64,000 nucleotides of DNA, from positions 57,783,117-57,847,116 of the forward strand of contig CM019214.1 in the NCBI GenBank assembly GCA_009741485.1. Reading direction: 5' to 3'. This stretch comes from Malurus cyaneus samueli (taxonomy: Eukaryota; Chordata; Aves; Passeriformes; Maluridae). Shown here piece after piece: positions 39,667-48,408 of the stretch. A program made the position numbers and the translations under genes. The notes under the pieces are model-generated. The model was not told where the DNA came from, did no database searches, and worked only from the letters and a program-made list of their open reading frames with translations. Every line of letters begins with the position of its first letter. Within the stretch, counting starts at the first letter, position 1.

Positions 39667-41493
39667 TTACTAAAAGGGAGAGAGAATGATTTTACTAAGA
39701 GAAAGGAGTTGGTCAAAACTAATGTAATACCTACTGTCACTGGTTAAAATTCCACTCTTGTACCTACCTGTATCTTAGTCATGAGTCACTTTTACCATAA
39801 AGATGATTCCTAATCCCTTACAGCTATTAATCAATGCATTTTCCTGGTCTTGGAGAGCAATATTGCTATGCAAGTGGAAGTCAAGTTGCTGGCTGAATAT
39901 CTTTTTCCCTTTTAAAGTGTAACCAGAAATTCAGTCAGGCACTTCAAGGAAACAACCTGCTCTGTTGAGAGTGAAGCAACACCATCCCAGTAAAGCCTTG
40001 CTTGCACTGCAAATCTACAACTTATTAAGAGTAGCTAATAGCTAAGTTAAAAAAGAGGATAATCTGGAGGGCCAGTGGCTCTCAGCACACAGTGCCTGAA
40101 GCTTGATCAATCTGGTTCTGAGCCAGCGGAGGGATAAGAAGAGTTTCTGTTTTCTCAAGAGTGGCATGTCCTGGGATTTATGGTTGTCTATAAGCTGTGT
40201 GTTTCCAAAAAGTAATAAAACTGCTTCAGGCTGCATTGCAGAGCTGCTGAATGTGGGTCACATTCTACCTACAAGTCATAATTTGGCCACCCTACAAGTT
40301 AAATATTTATTTTGCAAAAGTCAGTTTCTTTCCATTTCCACTTTAGTTTCCAAGGGTTCTTTTGATGGTATTAAAGCCATAAGCAGAACTAAATATCTGC
40401 AGAATTATAGCAAGTTTCTCTATAACATTTCAGTTGAATCTTATTCTTCCCTCAACAGATTAAAAGGTCTTTCATCTCTGCAGTTTTAAGTAGTATTTTC
40501 CACAGTAACAGAGGGAGACCACATCTCTGCTAGTCAGTTTGCTGACTGTTTTAATACTTTATAATTTTGCAATGCTCTCCCCTAAGGCTGTCCAAGGGTA
40601 AGGCACAAGCCCTGTTCCAATGCCTGATATCAGTTGTCCAAGACAATGTGTTTATTCTTGACTTTTTCCTTTCTTCCTCTCAGCTCATTGAAGATAAAGG
40701 GAGACTCTGCTGGTAGTTTCACGGGACCTTGGACTTTTAAGACAAGATATTTTCTACAATTTTATTTAGGAAGCTTCTTCTAATATTAAGAACTAAGTCC
40801 CCTCAAAAAGGAGAGTCATGAAAGATAGAAGACTAACTGTACTCACAATTTTTGCTGCTCTAAACACAGAGGTTGTTTCTCATGACTCAAAATGCCCACG
40901 ATGACCTTGTCTTTTCAAGATGTGTCATGTAGACTCATTGTACTTGTTTGACAATTGCATTGCTCTACTTTGGCAATGAATAACTGCAGTTCATTAGAGA
41001 CATGTATGCATAATGTCAAGGTATCAAAAGACTTTGAATTATTTTGTTGTTTACCTTTGATTGTATCATAGATATTGGCATTACTGTTTATTCAAAGAAA
41101 AAGAAACTGAAAAAACTACCAACCTATTTATGGATATTTTTCTTGAATAAACCAAATCTGTAATACTATGGAAATGCTCATACTAACTAATCTGAATTTA
41201 ACATAATGAGCCAGAAAAACATATTTCCTCATTTTTTTCCTGGGTCTTTAACAGTATAGCAATTCTTTGGATTTACTGTTTTTTTTTTTTTTTTTTCTAC
41301 AGTGTAGAAAATGCTGCTGAAGAGGCAAATAGACAAATGCGTCATCTTTGTTCAGGTATTTCTAAGGGGCTAGATAAAATATAACTCAGGAACTGCATAG
41401 GTGCAAAAAGACCAGTGGTGTGTCCTAACATGTGCAGCTGGGAGGTATTTGCAGGTTTGATACCGTGTTAATACGGTCACGTGGCACCAGATT

Positions 41494-41731
41494 TGCATTA
41501 GTTTTGGCTGGGATAGAGTGAATTTTCTTCCTAATAGTTAGGTTTTGAATTTATGCTGAAAACAGTATTGATAACAGAGATATGTTTTTTTTCATCACCA
41601 CCCCACCAGTGAGGAAGCTGGGAGCGCACAAGGAGTTATGAGGGGGTACAGGTGGAACAGCTGATCCCAGCAGACCAAAGGGATATTTCATACTGTTCCG
41701 TGTCTTGCTCAGCATACACATGAGGGGGAAT
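41494..41731 (+). mobile_element. Truncated avian ERV LTR (U3 portion)
   Basis: Starting near TGCATTAGTTTTGGCTGGGA, this segment follows the U3 of a very common avian LTR. Recognisable landmarks are GGATAGAGTGAATTTTCTTC, GCTGAAAACAGTATTGATAA, CACCCCACCAGTGAGGAAGC, GCGCACAAGGAGTTATGAGG and AGACCAAAGGGATATTTCAT. The match fades right at the expected TATA region (CTCAGCATACACATGAGGGG), so the downstream R/U5 part is lost or unrecognisable. No internal proviral sequence is visible. It is in the opposite orientation to the complete LTR 1.2 kb downstream, so the two are not the pair of one provirus. Confidence 0.8.
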
Positions 41732-42925
41732 AGGCAGAGCAGCCCCTGTGGTAGCTTTGTGTTAGAAGAAATAACTGTAGGAATGACTTCAGTGCCAAAA
41801 GCAGGGATCCAATGTAATCAACCATATCTTTTAGACACATGTGGAGGGATAAGGCACAATCATAACACAAAGGAATATAATTCATATGCTGTTCTCTGCA
41901 TCATCTCAGTTCTGTCTCTATTCATTATGACTCCTTGTTAGCAGGACTCCATGGTCCAGAACAATCTGTGTCCTGAAACAGCTTCCTCCTACTTTGATCC
42001 TGTCAATAAATATGACTGTGAATGATCACTTAATGGAGATCCTTGTTCAGTTCAAAAAATGTCACCTAAGTCTGTTTGCTCTAGGGGTCTGATTATATTC
42101 TTAGATCTTGTTTCATCCTGCCTCAAGCACCACTGCTTTATCTGCTTTGCAATGAATTTGATTCCCAGCTCAGTGAGCCTCTGCAACACCTGAGGACAGA
42201 TTTGGGTGTTTTTCATCATGGAGACAAGCTCCCTGGACTGTATTATTATTCAGATCCTCAGGAAGAGCTGTCTTGATGGTCTCAAGCCTTTGCTCGGCTT
42301 GAAATTATTTTCTAAAGTCAACAGAGTAAGAAGCATGGTGCTGAAAGAAGGTTTTACAGAAATCCTGTAATAATTACCCAAGTGGATGCTGGCATTGCAG
42401 CCTTAGAGCATCCTGATTAGAAAATCTACTGAAAGACCTTTTATATAAGCAAAGAATTCCATGTGCGGCCTAACAACATAATAGATCTACAGTGCATGCA
42501 CCTTGTCTTATACAATTTGGGAAACAAGTATAAATCATGATAATGCAGCCAGATATTATCTAAGGAATTACTCATTAATGCTATCACCAGAAATTTACCC
42601 TCAAAGACGAAATTTCCGGTGAACTGTAACAGTTCTAGTTGACAGTAAAGCTGTGTAAAAAGGGATTTCTTGTTTTGTCCTGGCAGTTGAAAGATGCGCA
42701 ACACCATATTTATAATAATGATTCATTGCTTACTAGTTAAAGAATGTGACACTAAGCATCCAAAAGTCTACTGTGTCAGGCTCTGCTTGAAATCGAGTGC
42801 AGCACTCAGCTCAGTCTGGTGCACGTATCTATCTGTCCATCTGTATGTGATATTTAAATATTTTTGTAACCTGCTGTTGTGGGTTTAAACCTGTTTTTTC
42901 CCTATCCAAGTCATGGTACCAAAAC
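41732..42925. other. Spacer between two LTRs, mostly unassigned
   Basis: About 1.2 kb separating oppositely oriented LTRs. No retroviral reading frame is recognisable on either strand. A motif TGTTGTGGGTTTAAACC at 42875-42891 resembles an antisense LTR terminus and contains a 10-bp palindrome, but the sequence after it does not continue as an LTR. The stretch 42150-42420 is unidentified. Confidence 0.5.
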
Positions 42926-43132
42926 TGTCATGGTTTAGACTGTGCTGAAAGCCAAAAGCACTGCACCCACGACATTATCTCCCTTCCCCCACCGGAGAGA
43001 AAGAAGGGAGAGCAAAAGCCCAATTAACATGAAAATTTATGGCTTTCAGATAACATAACATAATTGAGAGAAAGATACGTATGTGCTCCAGAAAGTAGTC
43101 AGACAGGCTGAAAAACTTCGGTGCAAAATAGA

Positions 43133-43138
43133 TTTATT
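43133..43138 (-). promoter_or_regulatory. Antisense AATAAA polyadenylation signal in the 1.34-kb LTR
   Basis: TTTATT on the plus strand reads AATAAA in the direction of the LTR. Its distance from the LTR 3' end suits the R/U5 boundary. Confidence 0.5.
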
Positions 43139-43655
43139 ACTAAAAACTACTAAGAATACTACTGCACTGGGGAGGGGAACAAAGATAGGGACAAATTTAC
43201 AAGGAGAAGAAAAATAAAAACAGACATTTTAAGACACCTGTTATCCTTTCTGGGACCCGTGTCTTTCCCAGATCCTCCCTCTCCACCCCCCATGTTTTCC
43301 CGCACACAAGGGGGGGCAGGAATGAAAGTCTAACACAGATGAAATCACTCATTACGGTTGTCGTCCAGCATCATAGGAGAAGTGTTCTTACAGCTCCAAG
43401 CTGTAGAAGGTCTTTTCCCAAGAAACAGTCAGTGTATAACTGCTGATGGAGAGGGAGCATTTTCTTTACCTTGTAGGAGAAAGGAAAGAACATTCTTCGA
43501 GGCCAAACTGCCTTGTTTCCGTGGTGTAAGGCCATTATCACAAATCTCCTGGCAGAACACAGCTTCTTCTAAGCATCCACTTACTTCAGATGTGGGGGGG
43601 CACCTCTTCCTCCCCGCAGAACACAATTCTTTCTAGCATCACTCGCTTCAACATT

Positions 43656-43683
43656 GAGGGGCGGTGGGGGGGCGGGGGGGGGG
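43656..43683. repeat. G-rich run with quadruplex-like pattern
   Basis: Successive G runs of 4, 2, 7 and 10 separated by single C or T bases, within the minus-oriented LTR (so C-rich on the element's sense strand). Hypervariable length is likely. Confidence 0.8.
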
Positions 43684-44016
43684 CAAGCCTCTTCCTCTTT
43701 TTTGGCTCCTGATCAGTTCAGTCCAGTCCTCAAAGGCCAGGGCTTTTTTTTTTTTTTTTTCCTCAGAGCAAGGTCACTCTCTTTTTCCATACAGGTCTCT
43801 CATTGATGAATAGTCCTTTGAGAACAGATTGTTTTCTCCATGCTCAAGAACCACAGCACAGCACAGCAACCCACCATCTTCTCTTCTGTGATCTTGGGTC
43901 TCCATTTTTCACATCTCCTCACCCTCCTGCTCTCTTTTCCCCAGTGCATGATACTAAAATACGTACTAACAACCTAAGAACTAGTGGCGGCCGCCCCTAT
44001 CTTGTTTTGAATTCTT

Positions 44017-44024
44017 CTTAAATA
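44017..44024 (-). promoter_or_regulatory. TATA-like box in the 1.34-kb LTR
   Basis: CTTAAATA on the plus strand reads TATTTAAG in the minus orientation, about 240 bp into the LTR from its 5' end, where a U3 promoter is expected. If it is real, R would be unusually long, because the AATAAA lies about 880 bp downstream. Confidence 0.35.
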
Positions 44025-44262
44025 CAAGACCATACGTCATCACAGAGGTGTAACCAACCTGTGCGAATTGGCCCAGGCCTGGCCAGCAGCCTGTCCATCA
44101 CCCTCAGAGCCATCACAGATTGGCCCTAAAACACAGGGGGCAGGGCTCCTTTTGCTGGACATGATGGAGAAAGCTTCCAGAACTTCCTCACAGGAGCCAT
44201 ATTTGTGGTTTTTTGGTCCCATCCCTAACCACCAAAAAATCAGACCGAGTAAAACCATGACA

Positions 44263-47240
44263 CCTGCATATATGTATTAGATTTGGTTTCAGAAAATTGC
44301 CAGCCAGGAGTTCTACTGATAGAATGATTCAGTGGTGACCATGGTTGTAACCTGCCCTAGACTGATGAAAGGTTAGACAATTTTGTCTTAAATTATTGCC
44401 TCAGTGAACAAAAAAAAATTAATGGCAGCAATTGTGGTCTCTCTTCAGTCCTGGAGGTTTCTTAAGTCACTTGTTTCACTGATTTAAACTCTGACTTTGA
44501 AAAAGCCAAGCAGGCAGGGAATAAATAGAAAATCTGGGGCCCTGTTTCTTAAGGAATATTTATTATCATTATTGACCTGTACTAGAAGAAGCAGCAGCTG
44601 GAGGTGGAGTTGCACACAATGTTCCCTGGCATGCTTTTACTCCAATTACAAAGACACCTCTCCAGTATCAATGTTTCTACCTATCACAGCTTTGACTTTC
44701 ATGCTTCTTTTTCAATACAGGTCAAACAATCAATGCAGAATTACTGTTCCTACTCAAACACTTCAGTTCTGTAGGGCACCACTGTCACCACAATCATATC
44801 CTCTTTAATTTTCAAATCAGCTTTGGATTTGTTCCAGCATCCCCTTTAGTAAATTGATTTTTAAGAATAAGTGGCTTATATTGTCTGCATTTCCTCAATA
44901 ACTCACTTGCTTTGGAAGCTTCAAAAACTTTGAGAGAAGAAAAACTTCTCTGAATCCTTGCTGAAGTAAAGCATTATCTAACATTTCTTCTTTCAGTGGT
45001 ATTAAATTTCCCTTGCTGGATATACTTGCTCACGTAAACACACATACACCCCTTTTCTTTCTATTTAAGTGCACTTTACAGCTTCCTTCCTTACAGGATC
45101 TTGTTAGCAATTACACAAACTGTCTTAATTCTCATACAAGTTTTTCTAGCTACTTGTTTTCATCAGCCTCGCTTATATCTTCATCAACCTTTCATTTCAG
45201 TGTTTGGCTAGTTACATTTTGATCCCTTAGTATATTTGATGAGTTCTGCTTTGATGTTTTTTGTCTGTTCTGCATGAAAGAGAACTCCTTTAGGACACCA
45301 TTTCTCCTGTATTTTCTATTCTAACATAGAACTTCTGTTTTCTCTCAGTTGTCCTTTTTCCTTTCTAGATTCCATCCTCCTTTAAAAATTCAGCCTCTCT
45401 CCTAGCCTGAACCTACTTTTTCATAGTAAAACTAAAAATTTACAAGTGGAAATACAGAGGATGACCGGTTTTCTTATCTGACTGAATAACAAATAACAGA
45501 TACTGGTATTCTCTCCCCATTTAATACCCACCACTTAGAATATTTTCAAAGTATTACAGCCACACTGCACCAAACGAATCCACTACATAATTTCTCAGAG
45601 TATGGTTCATTCAGTAATTAATCATCCTGGTCATTTGGTGCTTTAAGTACTAAAAGTTAAGGCAACTTGCCTAAAGTGCAAAGGAGTGGATGAGCAGCAC
45701 AACTAGAAGAAAAAAAAAAAAACAATACCTCCTGGATGTGGGCCCAGAAACTAAATTCAGTAAGATATTTGTTTCTGAATAGCAATAAATTCTAATTAAT
45801 AATCATAGCATTAAATGCTTTAAGGGTTTCATGGATTCATGTTTTGCTAGAAGGGACTGGAGTTAAAAGTCTATCTCAACCTCAAATAATTCTCCTATGT
45901 GACAGAATCCCTCTTTTGTTAGGAATGAATGTCTGCAATGAGCAAAAAAAGCCAGGTAGATATTGATGCTATATCAACAATAACTAATGTTATATTAATT
46001 AACATAATGACATTTCTTCATGATATTTGGAAAAATGAATGTTGGGAGGGAAAATTATAAAAGCACAGAAAATTACTGGAGCTCCGAGATGAAGTGTTTC
46101 TAGCCATCATCAAGCTGTCCTCCACCAAAAATAACATGATCAGCATGTGTGATAGGGACTTTTCTTGGCAATATTGTTGAGCTTCTGCCTTTCCAGAGTG
46201 ATGCAGTCACCAGGATTCATATCAGAAGAACAGAAGTTTTGTCTCTCTAGCAAACTCTAGGAGAAAATATTTTAGACAGATGACCACTTTGCTTCATTTT
46301 CCACCAAAAATATCCTTGATGATAATATCAGAGGGGGAAAAAAACACCCACTGAAGTCTGAAAAATGTTACTCTAAAATATTTCACTAAATTTTTCAGTA
46401 GTATTTGCCAGAGAGAAGATGAGGACAAGGGGCACTTGTGGTTTCCTTTCCTGTAGCCCAATCTAGTCTGATGCTATTCACAAGTCATTCTTTGAATGAC
46501 TGACAATGAATTTTAAATTCCTGTTGAGCTAAAATCTTGACATTTAGCATATTCATTCTTTTTGAGATGCTGATGTAAAATCTCCAAATTGAGTTTTGAC
46601 TTTTCCATTGCAGGTTTCTAAAAGGTCACTGACCCATTTTATTAGCTGCAGTCATTGTTAGAACTTTGTACTGGAGAGTAACAGTTAACAGGAGGAATGT
46701 TTTAAAAGACTTGTGTGGAATAAGGACATGCCATCACAAAATTTCAAAATGATACACATTTTGTTTTGACACTAGAGTTTCTAGATTTCTCATTGATAGA
46801 AATGAAAGTAACTTGGAGCCACAAGTATCAGGTTTAAGGCCTCACAAAATGATGTTTCACTACTCCTTTCAAATACTCAAATTAAATAAAAATTATACAT
46901 CCCACCCATATGAGGTGGGGATTCTCCTCTGCATCCTCTAATATATTGGATATTAGACTATCAAATGTGTGATCTTACACTGCATGTCACATTTCTATAA
47001 TCTTTAAATTAAATATGATTTTTTTTATAACAACTATGATACCAAATTAAAAACGTTGAGTGATACTGAATATTTAATTATGTTGTGATTTACTTCTTCC
47101 CAGATCAACTTTACCACTACAAGGAAAAATACTGAAAAATGCTCTTGGTTACTGGAGCTCACCAAGGCTAAGCAATAGTGCACAAATGTTGATTCTGGTA
47201 ATCACAATAAGAATAGTTTTTTTTAATATTTAAATGTCAC
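44263..47240. other. Unique DNA with one possible ancient CR1 remnant
   Basis: No gene was recognised. Open frames of 103 codons (44497-44808) and 69 codons (45013-45222) are featureless. A degenerate antisense CR1-like start is possible at 45828-45915 (listed separately). The remainder is AT-rich unique DNA. Confidence 0.6.
45828..45915 (-). mobile_element. Possible ancient CR1-type LINE remnant
   Basis: TTTCATGGATTCATGTTTTG, followed by CTAGAAGGGACTGG and TCTATCTCAACCTC, resembles the antisense 3' end of old sauropsid CR1 elements (CATAGATTCATAG..., GGGACCATTATGATCATCTA, CTGACCTCC). The match is short and divergent. It would be the oldest LINE relic in the window if real. Confidence 0.35.
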
Positions 47241-47443
47241 AAGAAATTCAATGGACCACAGAGCATTTGGTGTTGGAAGGCACTTTTGAAGATCATCTAG
47301 TTCAACCTCTCTCCCCAAGGCAGGTAGAGCTGCAGTGTGTTGTTCAGGGTCACTCCTGGTCAGTTTTAAATATCTGCAGGACTGGACACTTCACAATGTC
47401 ACTGAACAACCAAGTTCAAGTTTTCAACCACCTTCACAGTAAA
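47241..47443 (-). mobile_element. CR1 LINE fragment, outer copy interrupted by a younger CR1
   Basis: The plus strand reads as an antisense CR1 3' end: CATTTGGTGTTGGAAGGCAC, GAAGATCATCTAGTTCAACC, GGTCACTCCTGGTCAGTTTT, CACCTTCACAGTAAAA. It stops abruptly at the point where a second CR1 begins with its own 3'-terminal signature, which suggests the second inserted into or next to it. It has no coding capacity. Confidence 0.88.
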
Positions 47444-47675
47444 ACATAGAATCACTAAATGTTTGGGTTGGAAGGGACCCCAACAATAATCTGTTCAAAT
47501 CCTCCTGCCACGGACATGCACCTTCTACCAGATCAGGTTGCTCAAAGCCCCATCCAGCCTGGCCTTGAACACTTTCAGGGGTGGGATGTCTCTCATCCTG
47601 CTCCTGAGCCTCACCACCCTCAAAGGAAGAATTTCTTCCTAAAACCTAATCTAAATCTACCCTCTATCCCATCTC
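47444..47675 (-). mobile_element. CR1 LINE fragment, inner copy
   Basis: A second antisense CR1 3' end starts ACATAGAATCACTAAATGTT and continues GGGTTGGAAGGGACCCCAAC, GATCAGGTTGCTCAAAGCCC, CATCCAGCCTGGCCTTGAAC, CACCACCCTCAAAGGAAGAA, CTAATCTAAATCTACCCTCT. It matches the expected subfamily order closely, so it is younger than the outer copy. Similarity to CR1 is lost after about 47675, where GC-rich sequence of unknown origin begins. Confidence 0.93.
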
Positions 47676-48062
47676 AGCACTGAGAGGAAAACTGCCTGGG
47701 ACCCCAGGTTCCATGCCTTTCACCCTCACCCCAAGAGTCACTCATTTACATTTGAGATGTGCTCCACATCTCCCTGCCAGTCTCATTGGCAGTGTCTCTG
47801 TAACATTCCACATCCAAGCACCTGGCAAGCAGGAAGCCCTCCAGGGCAGCAAGCTGGGTGGGCAGGCAGTGTCCTCTGTCCCCCTGCAGCAGCAGTGCCC
47901 CAGTGCTGTCACTCAGCCCCTCTCCTGCTGCCCAGGCAGGGCTCAGGCTCATCCTGCTCCAGCACTTGACTGCACATGACTCGCAGCCCCTCACCTGCCA
48001 CCAGGGCACGGAGCCTGCTCTGTAGCTCCACATCTTCCAGGCCAGCATTTCATAACAGTTCT
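47676..48062 (-). other. GC-rich segment of unknown origin
   Basis: About 390 bp clearly GC-richer than the surrounding AT-rich DNA, with few CpG, lying directly against the inner CR1. The minus strand holds an open frame of 100 codons (47746-48048), and the plus strand two of 70-88 codons. None has a domain I recognise. In minus orientation, 48062-47995 is flanked by a good acceptor-like pyrimidine tract ending TTGTTTAG and a consensus donor CAG/GTGAGG, enclosing 68 bp. The block could be a host exon, a fragment of a processed gene, an unrecognised retroelement part or the 5' side of the CR1 copy from an unfamiliar subfamily. I do not assign a function. Confidence 0.4.
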
Positions 48063-48178
48063 CTAAACAAGAAGAATGAGATAGACTATGTGCAACATAA
48101 AATCCAGTAGAAAAAAGCCCAGCCTAAGGAATGTAAGTAAAAAGAATATAATGTCGACATGCTGGCTCGCATACACAT

Positions 48179-48408
48179 AGATATTTCCTGGCATAGATAC
48201 ACTGTACTAATTATTCTGCCATAGTTCTGTCAGTCTTAGCTCCCATGTGAACATTCTGTATGCCAAAACTGTTATTTTGTCCCAGAATAATTACACTAGA
48301 GTAATTATTCCAAATAAAATTACTATTATTTTGAAACAGAATGTCCATGCTGATCTTAAAACAATGCAGTTATAGCAGCATAGATTATAGATATGCCAGG
48401 AAATATCT
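48179..48408. mobile_element. Near-palindromic element (MITE-like or conserved palindromic repeat)
   Basis: Outer arms of 17 bp are perfectly inverted: AGATATTTCCTGGCATA (48179-48195) and its complement (48392-48408). A middle arm ACATTCTGT (48251-48259) pairs with ACAGAATGT (48336-48344). The centre is a 26-bp palindrome, GAATAATTAC...GTAATTATTC (48285-48310), broken only by one A/A mismatch pair. Middle arm and centre share exactly the same axis (48297.5), and the outer arms are offset by 4 bases (an 8-base indel), so the whole 230 bp is one snap-back structure. This is the architecture of palindromic non-autonomous DNA transposons and of some anciently conserved palindromic repeats in amniotes. 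No transposase and no clear target duplication are seen. Family is unknown. Confidence 0.6.

Larger units (their letters stand above)
35131..41493. other. Unique AT-rich DNA, no gene recognised
   Basis: Contains A/C-rich simple sequence (35658-35708), poly-T (36143-36166), an 8-G/19-A run (38746-38772), a poly-T cluster (39198-39239), an AT dinucleotide array (39649-39666) and poly-T (41279-41296). The 147-codon minus-strand frame at 38709-39152 is hydrophobic because it reads A-rich DNA in reverse and ends through a poly-Phe run, so I do not regard it as a gene. The 128-codon plus-strand frame at 40103-40489 has no recognisable domain. Confidence 0.6.
42926..44262 (-). mobile_element. Complete solo LTR (~1.34 kb) of an avian endogenous retrovirus
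   Basis: The element begins TGTCATGGTTTAGACTGTGC and ends GAGTAAAACCATGACA. It therefore has TG...CA boundaries and about 11-bp inverted termini (TGTCATGGTTT / AAACCATGACA, with an extra A in the right copy). Minus orientation is supported by AATAAA at 43133-43138, about 210 bp from its 3' end, and a TATA-like TATTTAAG at 44017-44024, about 240 bp from its 5' end. The region is GC-richer than its surroundings and includes a G-rich run (43656-43683), a poly-T (43744-43761) and a GCGGCCGC octamer (43986-43993). There is no adjoining internal region, so it is a solo LTR. At 1.34 kb it is long for an LTR. Flanks (AAAAC / CCTGC) do not match as a target duplication. Open frames inside (up to 92 codons) are not convincing genes. 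Confidence 0.8.

Noticed and set aside
42926..44262. Reading the two LTRs at 41.5 and 42.9 kb as the ends of one provirus
   Set aside because: They are in opposite orientation, differ in sequence and enclose no retroviral coding sequence.
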